Assembly: GCF_014652435.1 (NCBI RefSeq)
Contig: NZ_BMYU01000002.1
Coordinates: 558,001-622,000, forward strand
Direction: 5' to 3'
Length of the DNA: 64,000 bases
DNA from: Cognatundibacterium squillarum
GTDB taxonomy: Bacteria > Pseudomonadota > Gammaproteobacteria > Burkholderiales > Burkholderiaceae_D
Part shown: positions 1 through 9,422 of the stretch, one piece after another
How positions within the stretch are numbered: the first letter of the stretch is position 1
Layout of the letters: every line of letters starts with the position of its first letter
Made by a program: the position numbers and the translations under genes
The notes under the pieces: generated by a model
What the model saw: the letters and a program-made list of their open reading frames with translations, nothing else
Told to the model about the DNA's origin: nothing
Databases searched by the model: none

Positions 1-52
1 AAACCGCGCAAAAGCCGGCTTTCCGTCTTTTTACTCATCAGAGAGGAAAACC

Positions 53-2338
53 ATGCATGCAACACGCAAACTCTGGACATGGCTGGCAGTGATCTGCGCC
101 CTGTCCTTCGGCGTTTTACTATGGGTGGGCAGTGAAATTTATCTTTCTGCACCACCGATTCCGCAACAAGTTGTCAGCAAGGATGGAAAAGTGCTGTACA
201 CCCGCGAGCAAATCAAGCAGGGGCAGGAAGCCTGGCTGGCAGCCGGCGGGCAGCAATTAGGGACGGTCTGGGGCCACGGCAGTTATCTGGCACCGGACTG
301 GTCTGCAGACTGGTTACACCGCGAAGCGCTGGCTTTACTCGATGTGCGTGCGCAACAGCAATATCAACTGCCTTTTGCGAAGCTGGATACCGCAAAGCAG
401 GCAGCCTTACAGGCTGTACTGAAACAGGAAATGCGCGCCAATACCTATGATGCCGCATCGGAAACCCTGCAGGTTTCTGCCGAACGTTCCGAAGCCATGG
501 CACAGGTGGCAGCCCACTACAGCGGCTTGTTCGGCAGCGATGACAAGCTGGATAAACTGCGTGAGCAATATGCAATGCAAAAAGGCTCGGTACCGGATGC
601 CAGTGACTTGCAGGCGCTGACCGGCTTTTTCTTCTGGTCAGCATGGTCTGCCACCACAGACAGACCGGGTGTGGATGGCGTCAGCTATACCAGCAACTGG
701 CCGCATGAACCATTAACCGGCAATACGCCAACGGCAGCGACAGGTATCTGGTCGGTTGCCAGCGTGATCCTGCTGATCGCTGCGATTGCTGCCATGGTCT
801 TGCGCCATGCGGCAGCGAAGGAGGAAGACGATCCGGAACCGCCGAAAGCCGATCCGCTGTTCAGTCTGAAACCGACGCCATCCATGCGTGCCACCCGCAA
901 ATATTTCTATGTGGTGATTGGCCTGATTCTGGCGCAGATCGGTATGGGGGTGATTACCGCCCACTATGCGGTTGAGGGGCAGAGTTTCTTCGGCATCCCG
1001 CTGGCAGATGTTTTACCGTTCACCATCAGCCGCACCATTCATACGCAGTTTGCGGTGTTGTGGATTGCAACGGCATGGCTGGCGACCGGTCTGTATATTG
1101 CACCGGCTATTTCCGGCTATGAACCACCACTGCAAAAGCTGGGCGTGAATCTGCTGTTCTATGCGCTGCTGTTTATCGTTGTCGGCTCTACTGCTACAGG
1201 CTGGCTTGGCACTTTGCAGCACAAAGGCAGCGAATTCAGTTTCTGGCTCGGTAATCAGGGTCTGGAATTCACCAGCATGGGCCGCGTCTGGCAAATCCTG
1301 TTATTTGTTGGTCTGTTGTTCTGGGTCACGCTGCTCGGCCGCGGTCTGATGCCTGCTCTGCGTCGTCCGTCGGAAAGCCGTGGCCTGATTGCGATGGTGT
1401 TTCTGGCAGCAATGTGTATCGGTGCTTTCTATGCGACATCCCTGACCTGGGGTCGTCATACACACTACGCGCTGATTGAATACTGGCGCTGGTGGCTGGT
1501 TCATCTGTGGGTAGAGGGCTTCTTTGAGGTGTTTGCTACCGCTGTAATTGCCCTGCTATTCACCCGCCTCGGGCTGATCAGAGCAGCCACTGCGAATACA
1601 GCGATCATCGCCGAAACCATCGTGTTCCTGTTCGGTGGCATTCTGGGTACGTTGCACCATCTGTATTTCACCGGAACACCCACCTTTGTAATCGCTATCG
1701 GCGGTATGTTCTCTGCACTCGAAGTCGTACCACTGTCACTGGTGGGTCTGGAAGCCTGGAAAAACTATCAGCGTTCGCGTTCTGCCCGCTGGGTGCAAAC
1801 CTATCGCTGGCCGGTACTGTGCTTCATCGCGGTTGGTTTCTGGAATACCGTTGGTGCCGGTTTGCTGGGTTTCTCAATCAATACACCTATCGCACTGTAT
1901 TACATGCAGGGACTGAACATGACCGCAGCCCACGGCCACGCCGCGCTGTTTGGTGTGTACGGCATGCTGGGTATCGGTCTGATGCTGTTCTGCCTGCGTG
2001 GCTTGTCGTCGCGTATGGCATGGTCGGATGGCTGGCTGGCAGCGATGTTCTGGCTGATGAATATCGGTCTGGCGATGATGGTATTCATGTCGCTGGTACC
2101 GGCAGGTGTGTATCAGGCCGCTGCCAGCATCAGTAAGGGTATGTGGTTTGCGCGTTCGCCGGAAGTCGTGCACTCCCCGTTCATGGAATCACTGGTCTGG
2201 CTGCGTGTACCGGGTGATGTGGTATTTGCCCTCGGTGCAGTCTGCCTCGCGATCTTCGCACTGCGCTTACTGACCGGTGGCCGCAAACCGCAAACCAGTG
2301 ATGCGCTGGCTGGACAAGCAACAAAAACCGGCGTCTGA
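53..2338 (+). CDS. norB: Quinol-dependent nitric oxide reductase (qNOR)
   Basis: Reduces two NO to N2O using electrons from quinol in the inner membrane. The 761-residue length is typical of single-subunit qNOR, in which an N-terminal extension of about 220 residues replaces the cytochrome c subunit. The sequence has a first transmembrane helix near residues 10-30, a large periplasmic part containing GHGSYLAPDW and WPHEPLTGN motifs, then about twelve hydrophobic helices with the histidines expected for haem and non-haem iron (e.g. TIHTQFAVLW, WRWWLVHLWVEG, HGHAALFGVYG). A GAGAGGAAAA ribosome site precedes the ATG. It is followed by a DUF2249 gene, and hmp lies 15 kb away, so NO detoxification rather than full denitrification is likely. 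The upstream promoter is mostly outside the window. Confidence 0.96.
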   Translation: MHATRKLWTWLAVICALSFGVLLWVGSEIYLSAPPIPQQVVSKDGKVLYTREQIKQGQEAWLAAGGQQLGTVWGHGSYLAPDWSADWLHREALALLDVRAQQQYQLPFAKLDTAKQAALQAVLKQEMRANTYDAASETLQVSAERSEAMAQVAAHYSGLFGSDDKLDKLREQYAMQKGSVPDASDLQALTGFFFWSAWSATTDRPGVDGVSYTSNWPHEPLTGNTPTAATGIWSVASVILLIAAIAAMVLRHAAAKEEDDPEPPKADPLFSLKPTPSMRATRKYFYVVIGLILAQIGMGVITAHYAVEGQSFFGIPLADVLPFTISRTIHTQFAVLWIATAWLATGLYIAPAISGYEPPLQKLGVNLLFYALLFIVVGSTATGWLGTLQHKGSEFSFWLGNQGLEFTSMGRVWQILLFVGLLFWVTLLGRGLMPALRRPSESRGLIAMVFLAAMCIGAFYATSLTWGRHTHYALIEYWRWWLVHLWVEGFFEVFATAVIALLFTRLGLIRAATANTAIIAETIVFLFGGILGTLHHLYFTGTPTFVIAIGGMFSALEVVPLSLVGLEAWKNYQRSRSARWVQTYRWPVLCFIAVGFWNTVGAGLLGFSINTPIALYYMQGLNMTAAHGHAALFGVYGMLGIGLMLFCLRGLSSRMAWSDGWLAAMFWLMNIGLAMMVFMSLVPAGVYQAAASISKGMWFARSPEVVHSPFMESLVWLRVPGDVVFALGAVCLAIFALRLLTGGRKPQTSDALAGQATKTGV

Positions 2339-2365
2339 TGACTTGAACTGAATCAGCACCTGATC

Positions 2366-2395
2366 TGCATGACTTTGCGACAGCAAGGTCATGCA
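2366..2395 (+). terminator. Hairpin between norB and the DUF2249 gene
   Basis: TGCATGAC and GTCATGCA, extended by TTGC/GCAA, form a 13-bp stem with a 4-nt loop and one G-T pair. No T-tract follows directly, although T-rich sequence appears about 15 bases later. It may be an mRNA-stabilising or weak attenuating hairpin rather than a full terminator. Confidence 0.5.
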
Positions 2396-2446
2396 GCAGC
2401 AAACAACTCTGCTTTTTATTTTTATTTTTAATAAAGGAAATTCACC

Positions 2447-2713
2447 ATGGCTCACGATTGCTCATTACCTACCATGCAGAACGGCGTTTATGCGTTTGAC
2501 GCACGCAGTATCGCCAAACGCTTTCGCCACGCCGCGATTTTCGGCGCACTGAATGCGCTGGATAAAGGAGAAACCATGCGCTTTTGTAATGATCATTACC
2601 CACTGCCTTTGCTGCAGCAAATCACGCACTTGTTCGGTGACCGCGTACAAATCTCGCCGGTTTCCGAAGAACCGGGCGCGATTGTGATTGATTTTACGAT
2701 CTGCAAGACCTGA
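2447..2713 (+). CDS. DUF2249 domain protein
   Basis: Small cytoplasmic protein of 88 residues. The pattern FDARSIAKRFRHAAIF, then a helix with LDKGETMRFCNDHYPLPLL and a C-terminal beta segment ending in VIDFTICK, matches the DUF2249 family (a Ge-x-(L/M)-x-NDH-x-P-(L)PL core). Members are often found beside NO- and nitrite-related genes; the function is not established, and a redox or metal-linked role has been suggested. It sits 108 bp after norB with its own AAAGGAAATTCACC ribosome site, so co-transcription through the intervening hairpin is likely but not proven. A near-palindromic CCCGGGGGAAATTCCCTCGGG sits at 2750-2770 and could end the transcript, but it has no T-tract. Confidence 0.8.
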   Translation: MAHDCSLPTMQNGVYAFDARSIAKRFRHAAIFGALNALDKGETMRFCNDHYPLPLLQQITHLFGDRVQISPVSEEPGAIVIDFTICKT

Positions 2714-2818
2714 AGCCAGCCATACATGATCAGTAGTAACGCGTCCTACCCGGGGGAAATTCCCTCGGGGAAAAGCATGCATGCCCCTGTTCGCACATCA
2801 CTCAGCTGAGATCAGAAT

Positions 2819-4156
2819 TTATTGCGCCTGTCGCTGCGCCGTGTCATCGTTGCCAGAAACCGGAAATGTATATTCCAGCCCGAATCCCTGAGCACTTTCA
2901 ATCAGCCGTATCTGCCCGCGTAAACGCTGGGTAACCAGATTATAGACAATTGACATGCCAAGGCCGGTGCCGCCTTGTGCTCTGGCGGTGGTATAAAAGG
3001 GCTCAAATATTCTTTGCCGGCCTTCTTCACTCAAACCGCATCCGTTATCCAGATATTGCAAATGCACCATGCCATCACTGTCCTGATGCAAGTGGATCCG
3101 AATCTGATTGCCGTTGTGACGGCCGGCAAATCCGTGTCTCACACTGTTACTGACCAGATTCGTCAGTATCTGTGCGTGGCACCCTGCATACGTCAGCGCA
3201 CTGAGTTCCGGGGCGGCCTGCAGAATCACCTCTGCATTTGCCTGTTTCAGCAGCGGATGCAGCGTGGATAAGACCTGTGGCAGATATTCTGAAAGTTTCA
3301 GTTGTTCCAGCTCCAGCGTGTGCTGGTCGGCTGCTGTACGTTTAAAATTTTCAATTAAATCACTGGCGCGCCGAAGATTACTTTCCTGCAAATCCAGGCA
3401 CTTTCTGACCTGCTGCAGATACGCCTGCATTTGCTCTTCACTGAGATTTTCCTGAAGAATTGCCTGCTCCAGTGCAGTCAGTGCATCTGCCATCACACTT
3501 TGCACTGTAATCGCCACTCCCAGCGGCGTATTGACTTCATGTGCGACACCGGCTACCAGATTTCCCAGCGCAGCCATCTTTTCAGACTCTAATAATTGCT
3601 CCTGAGTCTCTTTCAGGGCCCGGGTGCGCTGTACCACCTTTTGTTCCAGCTCGCGGTTCAGCTCTACCAGCGCTTTCTCATAATTTCTGCGCTCGATCTC
3701 TGCAGATACACGCCCGGAGAAAATTTCGAACAAAGTGAGTACAAGATCCGGCTGCGCGATAGGATTTTCATTCATTGCCACAATCAATCCCATTACCTCG
3801 CCGCGTGAATTACGTAAAGGTGTTCCGAGATAGGCTTGTATATTCAAGTCTTTTAACAACTGATCATCCGGATAAGCGTCACTGACATTACAAGGGTAGC
3901 AACACACCGAATCATTTCCCACATCAGCACATGGTGTATGGGCAAGCGAATAACTGATATTGGCCTGCACTTCGCCCTTTACTACCAGCGCAATGGTGTC
4001 AGACTGATACGCCTCACGGTTCAGTAATGCAATAAACACATAATCGACCGCGATGACCCTGGACAATTGCAGACTAATGGAAATGAAAAAGTCATCACCA
4101 TACGTATTCGACACACCCTCGATAATCTGCCGCAGCAACCCTTCCCTAATTTCCAT
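2819..4156 (-). CDS. GAF-domain sensor histidine kinase
   Basis: Cytoplasmic histidine kinase of 445 residues with no membrane segment. Residues about 15-155 form a GAF-like sensory domain, followed by a coiled coil (about 155-195). The H-box is GNLVAGVAHEVNTPLG with the phospho-accepting histidine near residue 206. The ATPase domain has the N-box TNLVSNSVRHG near 337, the G1 box LDNGCGL and the G2 box GGTGLGMSIV. It starts 15 bp after the stop of the HD-GYP response regulator gene and probably forms one operon with it. Several cysteines in the GAF region (CADVG, CCYPC) could bind a metal or sense redox state; this is inference. The ligand is unknown. Confidence 0.9.
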   Translation of the reverse strand: MEIREGLLRQIIEGVSNTYGDDFFISISLQLSRVIAVDYVFIALLNREAYQSDTIALVVKGEVQANISYSLAHTPCADVGNDSVCCYPCNVSDAYPDDQLLKDLNIQAYLGTPLRNSRGEVMGLIVAMNENPIAQPDLVLTLFEIFSGRVSAEIERRNYEKALVELNRELEQKVVQRTRALKETQEQLLESEKMAALGNLVAGVAHEVNTPLGVAITVQSVMADALTALEQAILQENLSEEQMQAYLQQVRKCLDLQESNLRRASDLIENFKRTAADQHTLELEQLKLSEYLPQVLSTLHPLLKQANAEVILQAAPELSALTYAGCHAQILTNLVSNSVRHGFAGRHNGNQIRIHLHQDSDGMVHLQYLDNGCGLSEEGRQRIFEPFYTTARAQGGTGLGMSIVYNLVTQRLRGQIRLIESAQGFGLEYTFPVSGNDDTAQRQAQ

Positions 4157-4171
4157 GTCCGCTCTCCTTAC

Positions 4172-5701
4172 TCAATCGGGGAAAGATGCACGAATCTGCA
4201 TCAGCTCATCAAAACAGTCGCTGGCCACATCCACCAGCCGGGGTTCAAATTTCAGACCGCTCTGCTCTTTGATAAATGCCAGAATTTGCCCGGCGGGCCA
4301 GGGTTCTTTGTAACTGCGGTGCGATCCAAGCGCATCAATCACGTCCACCAGCGCCATGATGCGGGCTTCAATCGGAATGGTTTCACCCGCAAGGCCTTCC
4401 GGATAGCCGCTGCCATCCCAGTTTTCATGATGATAGTGTGCCAGTCTCGCCGCCAGTTTTGCCACCGGCAAATCAGAACGTCCAACCAGATTTCCACCAA
4501 TCTCGGCATGGGTTTTCATGATTTCCCATTCCTGTGCATCCAGCTTGCCCGGTTTATGCAGGATATGTTCCGGAATTGCAATTTTTCCGACATCATGTAA
4601 CGGGGCAGCAATCTGTAAGTTCGCCGCGAATGACTCCGGTAAGCCGCAATGACGGGCAATAACACGGCACATCAGTGCCACCCGTTTCACATGGCTACCG
4701 GTTTCCTTGCTGCGTGCCTCAACCGCCTCGCCAACGATATACAGTAACTCACGCTGGCTGCGTTCTACCTGTTGCTGGCGCGTCAGACTTTCCAGTATCA
4801 GCGCAACGGTAGTGGCATACATTTCCGCCAGTGCGGCATTGAAATGTTCAGGATCATCTTCAAACTCAATATAAAGAACGGAGCAGGCATCAGGCGAAGT
4901 GCGGCAATATCCGACGAAATATTGTTCGTTCAGCTCGTTCTGGCCCTCATGAAAAGCCTGATCGATTCTGCTTCGCACTCGCTGTGCTATCTGTGATGTG
5001 CAGTCGGTAATGTCACCGAACTGACCGGATCGTGCCAGTATCAGTTCGCGCACGCTGGCATCGTAATCGGTCTCCTGCCGGACGATATAAACAGCGGAAC
5101 TTTCCAGATCCAGCAATGCCAGCAAATTTTCCAGTGCAGCCGTAGCAAATTCCTGCAAATCCCGGATTTTCAGAATTTTGGTAGAAGAAAGAATCAATCG
5201 CTTGAAAGCATCCAGACTACGGCTGATCGTCATAATATCGCGGTAGCCACGGATACCGACGTAAACGGCCGTTTGCATTTTTAATGCTGTAAATTCGGTC
5301 TTTGTGCGGTAGTCATTAATATCATAACGCCGTATCACATCCTCTTCCGGCGCAGAGCCCGGCTGACCAGTGCGCAATACCAGACGAATGAATGGATCTT
5401 TCTTTTCCCGTCGTATCCAGTCCACCAGTTCCAGACCAGCCTGATCCGTTTCCATGACCACGTCGACAAATGCCATGCAAAAGGTGTGCTCTGATTGCAG
5501 CAAGCCTCTGGCTTCTGCAGCAGAAAATGCATGGTGTAGTTTCAACTGACGACCATCCACCTGCAACCGCCCCAGCACCAGTTCGGTCACCTGATGAATG
5601 GATTCATCATCATCAATAATCAGGATATTCCAGCTCTTTTGTACTAGCTGAGGATTAACTACATCCGTCTTCTTTTCCTTACTGAACCGAAATTGCGCCA
5701 T
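4172..5701 (-). CDS. Response regulator with DUF3369 and HD-GYP domain
   Basis: Predicted c-di-GMP phosphodiesterase under two-component control. A receiver domain (LIIDDDESIHQV, acceptor aspartate in AFVDVVME) is followed by a DUF3369/GAF-like middle domain and an HD-GYP domain with the HD motif in APLHDVGKIAIP and the GYP motif in DGSGYPEGL. I chose the ATG at 5701 (509 residues) rather than the upstream ATG at 5785, because CAGGATTT lies just before it and the protein then begins close to the receiver domain. The gene is directly upstream of, and probably co-transcribed with, the GAF histidine kinase at 2819-4156, its likely partner. Whether the phosphodiesterase is active cannot be told from sequence alone. 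Confidence 0.92.
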   Translation of the reverse strand: MAQFRFSKEKKTDVVNPQLVQKSWNILIIDDDESIHQVTELVLGRLQVDGRQLKLHHAFSAAEARGLLQSEHTFCMAFVDVVMETDQAGLELVDWIRREKKDPFIRLVLRTGQPGSAPEEDVIRRYDINDYRTKTEFTALKMQTAVYVGIRGYRDIMTISRSLDAFKRLILSSTKILKIRDLQEFATAALENLLALLDLESSAVYIVRQETDYDASVRELILARSGQFGDITDCTSQIAQRVRSRIDQAFHEGQNELNEQYFVGYCRTSPDACSVLYIEFEDDPEHFNAALAEMYATTVALILESLTRQQQVERSQRELLYIVGEAVEARSKETGSHVKRVALMCRVIARHCGLPESFAANLQIAAPLHDVGKIAIPEHILHKPGKLDAQEWEIMKTHAEIGGNLVGRSDLPVAKLAARLAHYHHENWDGSGYPEGLAGETIPIEARIMALVDVIDALGSHRSYKEPWPAGQILAFIKEQSGLKFEPRLVDVASDCFDELMQIRASFPD

Positions 5702-5883
5702 AAATCCTGATCCAAATTGAGCCCGGATCAACCTGCACCCGCAAAAACCTGTCAGGAATACTGGATGCCTTGTTATCCGGTGCAATGACTCATCAAAACT
5801 ATCAGTGTCGTTTTAGCTGACGAAACAGTAATAGCAAGAAGAATTTACAGATACACGAATTACCTGTCCGCCAGACTCAGCGT

Positions 5884-6681
5884 TCAGCAGGTTTTTCTCA
5901 GACTGGCCGGAGCCATACCGAATCGCTGACGGAACCTTGTAGAAAAAGCGGCGGGAGATGTAAAGCCGCATTCGCCTGCAATCCAGTCCATATTTTTACG
6001 GCTGCTCAGTACATAATGCAGCGCGTGGTGCATACGGACATCGTCCAGAATGTCGCGGAAGGTCTGCTGTTCCGCTGCCAGATGGCGGCGCAGCGTTGGC
6101 GTACTCATGTGAAAATGTTTTGCCACGTCGGCCTGAACCCAGTCCGCTGCCGGGCTGCTTTGCAATAACTGACGCACTTTATCGGCCAGACCGGGTGCAG
6201 GCGGATTCAGCAAAGCCTGCACATTGCCATACAGGGCTGCCACCATCAGCACTTCAAATAAATAATGGCGTGCCAGCAGCGGGGGAAAACCCGGCTGCTG
6301 CGCCTGCGCCAGCTTTTCCCATGCCTGCGCCAGTAAAGGAGCGGTTTTGATATGCAGCGAAGTGTCTGCGTTTGCCGGAGCCGGTGTTAAAGCCAGATCA
6401 GCACCTGCATATCGCAAAAACGTGCTGGCGATCTCATGCGAAATACTGAGCACTTCGGCTGCATACTGCCCTTGTTCAGGACAGTTTTCCATCATCAGTG
6501 GCGTGTTCGCAGGCAGTATCAGCCATTCTCCGGCAGCTGCCTGAAAATTGTGCTGACCAGCGCTTAAACGCTTCTCCCCGCGCCTTACAAAACACAGCGC
6601 TGGCTCCGCAAAGCGGATACTGCGCAGACTCTGCACTTGTCGCGCATGATAAAAATCCAGTGCTGTGGAAACTGCCATCAT
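5884..6681 (-). CDS. AraC family transcriptional regulator
   Basis: 265-residue regulator with an N-terminal cupin-like sensing domain (residues about 15-150) and a C-terminal double helix-turn-helix (about 165-260). The latter contains VAKHFHMSTPTLRRHL and the conserved ending ECGFTSPAAFSTRFRQRFGMAP. The ligand is unknown. It lies downstream of the PEBP gene on the same strand, but a strong terminator (6702-6728) separates them and ends only about 20 bp before this start codon. AGGAACAGAGCA serves as the ribosome site. Expression may therefore depend on read-through or on a promoter that overlaps the terminator. Confidence 0.9.
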   Translation of the reverse strand: MMAVSTALDFYHARQVQSLRSIRFAEPALCFVRRGEKRLSAGQHNFQAAAGEWLILPANTPLMMENCPEQGQYAAEVLSISHEIASTFLRYAGADLALTPAPANADTSLHIKTAPLLAQAWEKLAQAQQPGFPPLLARHYLFEVLMVAALYGNVQALLNPPAPGLADKVRQLLQSSPAADWVQADVAKHFHMSTPTLRRHLAAEQQTFRDILDDVRMHHALHYVLSSRKNMDWIAGECGFTSPAAFSTRFRQRFGMAPASLRKTC

Positions 6682-6701
6682 TGCTCTGTTCCTGAAAATC
6701 G

Positions 6702-6728
6702 AAAAACGCAGTCAACGACTGCGTTTTT
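6702..6728 (-). terminator. Strong intrinsic terminator between PEBP and AraC genes
   Basis: AAAAACGCAGTC and GACTGCGTTTTT pair perfectly over 12 bp with a 3-nt loop. The A/T ends make it work in either direction. It follows the PEBP gene stop (6754) and precedes the AraC start (6681) with little room for a promoter. Confidence 0.85.
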
Positions 6729-6753
6729 ATCTTCCATCGTTTTAACGGCAATC

Positions 6754-7296
6754 TTAACGGCCATAATAGCCGGTCAGACTGGCCTGCCCTAAAGCATGTG
6801 CCCGCAGCATGTAGCCGACCAGCGCGCCGCTGGCTTCCTGATTGATATCCAGATGATCTGTATTCAGCGCCCACACGGTTAACTGGTAACGGTGCGGTTT
6901 ATCACCCGGCGGCGGGCAGGCACCACCAAATGCAGCTGTACCATAATCTGTTCTTCCCATCACCGCACCTTTCGGTAAGGCCGCCCCGCCTGCCTGACCG
7001 GCACCCGCTGCCAGCGAACGGACTTCTTTCGGAATATTCACCACAGTCCAGTGCCACCAGCCACTGCCGGTTGGTGCATCCGGATCATACATCGTGATCG
7101 CAAAACTTTTTGTGCCTGCCGGTACATCAGACCAGCTGATCTGCGGCGATACGTTGCCGCCACTGCAACCAAAACCCTGAAAAACCTGCGCGCTGTTCAG
7201 TGTTTTTCCGTCCGGCATATCTTTGCTGCTGATATCCATCGCTTGTGCCTGCATCGTCGCCACAACCAGCATGCTGCTTATTATCCATTTACGCAT
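6754..7296 (-). CDS. YbhB/YbcL-type PEBP family secreted protein
   Basis: 180-residue phosphatidylethanolamine-binding-protein fold (bacterial Raf-kinase-inhibitor-like group). A signal peptide covers about residues 1-19 (MRKWIISSMLVVATMQAQA). Family motifs are present: YDPDAPTGSGWWHW, then an extended loop and GDKPHRYQLTVWALN. The ligand pocket motif is intact. Bacterial members are of unknown physiological role and are usually periplasmic. It is the first gene of a short unit ending at the terminator 6702-6728. The XRE regulator upstream on the same strand is separated by about 125 bp and is probably independent. Confidence 0.9.
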   Translation of the reverse strand: MRKWIISSMLVVATMQAQAMDISSKDMPDGKTLNSAQVFQGFGCSGGNVSPQISWSDVPAGTKSFAITMYDPDAPTGSGWWHWTVVNIPKEVRSLAAGAGQAGGAALPKGAVMGRTDYGTAAFGGACPPPGDKPHRYQLTVWALNTDHLDINQEASGALVGYMLRAHALGQASLTGYYGR

Positions 7297-7421
7297 CGCA
7301 TTTCCTCTCAGTTAGAACTTCTTTCGCCAGCTGCACATGCAGCGGTAAGTCTGCATTCTAGGGAAACGGAATTGAGAAATTTTCTTGAATCGCTCACAGT
7401 TTTTTCCTGATCGCTCAATCT

Positions 7422-8159
7422 TCAGTTGCGACGCAATTTCTCAAACGCCTGCAATTCCCATTCACGCATCGCAACGATCATCGCCGTGCCATGGCGGTGA
7501 GTCAGTGGCAGCGACGTGCTGTCGCTGTGTAATTCTGCAAAACGCTGACGTAAGCGGCGGATTTCTGCCTGCATCTGATGCATCGCGGCGCGGCTCAGCA
7601 TGCCGTGGGTAAAACACAGGCTTTCGTCTTCGCGCACAAAATCATCATTCAGAAAATCCGATAAGCCATGCTGGATAAAGAAGCGGCGTATCGGGCCATC
7701 ACTGCGCCAGTCAAAATCACGTGCAATATTCAGGCGGATACGATTGCCGGGCAGCACCTGAATCAGCCCCAGCTTATCCAGTCGCAGCAGATACAACAGG
7801 CAGGTATGGGAATCGAGCTGATAGGTACGGATGATGTCGTCCATGCTCCAATGATTCAGCACACAAACACACACCAGCAGTAAGCGTGTATCAGCGGTCA
7901 GCTCAGCCTCCTGTTGCTCCGTGAGGGTATGGATTGCCGCCTGTTGCTGCTCCGCAAGGCGAGTCAGCTCTGACAGCGTAAGGCCGAGCATTTCGGCAAT
8001 CTCTATCACACGGTCCAGCGTAAACCGTTCGCTGGCAAACATCTTTTTTACCCTTGCTTCGGACAAATCCAGCGCAACACCGAGCTGACGGTAAGTCAGC
8101 CCTTTACTGCGCAATTGTTGTTTCAGTGTGGCAATAAGCTGGCTTTGCTGGCTGGACAT
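7422..8159 (-). CDS. XRE-type transcriptional regulator, divergent from biosynthetic operon
   Basis: 245-residue predicted DNA-binding protein. Residues about 5-65 form a Cro/CI helix-turn-helix (KGLTYRQLGVALDLSEARVK, then FTLDRVIEIAEML). The region about 95-150 has a winged-helix look (WSMDDIIRTYQL, YLLRLDKLGLIQVL), and the C-terminus is helical and charged. The start at 8159 is favoured over an upstream start at 8300 because AAGGGAACT precedes it and the HTH then begins near residue 10. It is transcribed away from the seven-gene operon starting at 8375, with a shared 215-bp region, so it is the obvious candidate regulator of that operon. The effector is unknown. Confidence 0.85.
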   Translation of the reverse strand: MSSQQSQLIATLKQQLRSKGLTYRQLGVALDLSEARVKKMFASERFTLDRVIEIAEMLGLTLSELTRLAEQQQAAIHTLTEQQEAELTADTRLLLVCVCVLNHWSMDDIIRTYQLDSHTCLLYLLRLDKLGLIQVLPGNRIRLNIARDFDWRSDGPIRRFFIQHGLSDFLNDDFVREDESLCFTHGMLSRAAMHQMQAEIRRLRQRFAELHSDSTSLPLTHRHGTAMIVAMREWELQAFEKLRRN

Positions 8160-8374
8160 AGTTCCCTTTTTATATACTTTTATGTGATTTTTTAAATTCT
8201 TTTCATGATTTAGTGTACCCAATTTTCCCGCTAACGCATACTGTGTATGTCGCGATTCTGCACATCTCTGCCGGAGTACCACCGTCACGGCAGTCTGCAA
8301 ATCGCATAATATTTTGACAAAGAATGCGACAATTCTCGTTTCAGCCCAGACCCGTTCACAGGAGACACCAGATC

Positions 8375-9415
8375 ATGCGTCACTCGGATTCCGCATCCGG
8401 ACTATTCAGCCAGCCGCAAGGCATACCGGTACGTATTGCCGCTACCGGTACCAGCGTGCCACCGCATTGTGTGGCGTCTGAAACGTATGACAGGCGCTGG
8501 CAACTCCGCAGCGGTACCACAGCCGCTGCCTGTGGCGTAGAACAGCGTTATCAGGCGGATGCGAGCCTGCAGGCTCAGCATCTGGCCACCGAGGCCGCGC
8601 AGCGTGCCTTACAAAGCGCCGGCCTCCATGCCAGTGCGCTGGATTGCATTGTTTCTGCGGGCAGTACACCGCAACAGGCTATCCCCTGCTTTGCTGCGCA
8701 AATTCAAGCCGGTCTGGGTTTGCAGGGCAGCGGCATCCCTGCATTTGATATGAATGCCACCTGCCTGAGTTTTCTGGTCGCGCTGGAGCAACTGAGCTAC
8801 GCGATTGCCGCGGGCCGCTTTCGCCGCGTATTACTGGTCTCCGCAGAGCTGCCCAGCCGCGCGCTGAATCCGGATTGCCGCTACACCGCACCTTTATTCG
8901 GTGACGGTGCCGCGGCAGTGATTCTGGAGCGCTGTGACGATGGCAGTAGCGCGCTGCTTGCAGCAGCACAGGAAACATACAGCGAAGGCGTTGATGCCTG
9001 CCATCTGAAAGCCGGCGGCAGCAATTACTTTTTCGCGGGCTATGCACGTTCAGCCACGACGGGCGCCAGCTTTTTCAGTATGGATGGCAAAGCATTGTAT
9101 AAATTATCGGCGCGGCATTTACCTGCTCTGTTTGAACGTGTGCTGCAACAAGCCGGTGTGCGCCGCGAACAAATTCAGTGCTACGTGCCGCATCAGGCTT
9201 CCGGAAAAGCTTTATCGATTCTGCCGCGTCTGCTCGACATTCCGCCTTCACGCATTATCAATATCCTTGGCAGCTTTGGAAATCAGGTCGCCGCATCCAT
9301 GCCGTTTGCGCTGGATGCCGCGATCAACAGCGGTAAAGCGAAGCGCGGTGATCTGATTGCCCTGATCGGTACCGGTGCCGGTGTCTCTATGGGCATCGCT
9401 GTGCTGCGTTTGTGA
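8375..9415 (+). CDS. 3-oxoacyl-ACP synthase III-like ketosynthase
   Basis: 346-residue thiolase-fold condensing enzyme of the KAS III / FabH-like group. The catalytic triad is visible: Cys near residue 130 (FDMNATCLSFL), His near 273 (VPHQASGKAL) and Asn near 303 (SFGNQVAASMPF). It probably condenses an acyl starter with a malonyl or acyl thioester, or transfers an acyl group; stand-alone members in gene clusters make specialised lipids. I chose the ATG at 8375 because CAGGAGAC lies before it; an in-frame ATG at 8324 gives an atypical extension. It is the first gene of the seven-gene operon and stops 7 bp before the next start. It is not the housekeeping fabH, which normally sits in a fatty-acid synthesis operon. 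Confidence 0.9.
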   Translation: MRHSDSASGLFSQPQGIPVRIAATGTSVPPHCVASETYDRRWQLRSGTTAAACGVEQRYQADASLQAQHLATEAAQRALQSAGLHASALDCIVSAGSTPQQAIPCFAAQIQAGLGLQGSGIPAFDMNATCLSFLVALEQLSYAIAAGRFRRVLLVSAELPSRALNPDCRYTAPLFGDGAAAVILERCDDGSSALLAAAQETYSEGVDACHLKAGGSNYFFAGYARSATTGASFFSMDGKALYKLSARHLPALFERVLQQAGVRREQIQCYVPHQASGKALSILPRLLDIPPSRIINILGSFGNQVAASMPFALDAAINSGKAKRGDLIALIGTGAGVSMGIAVLRL

Positions 9416-9422
9416 GGCCGCA

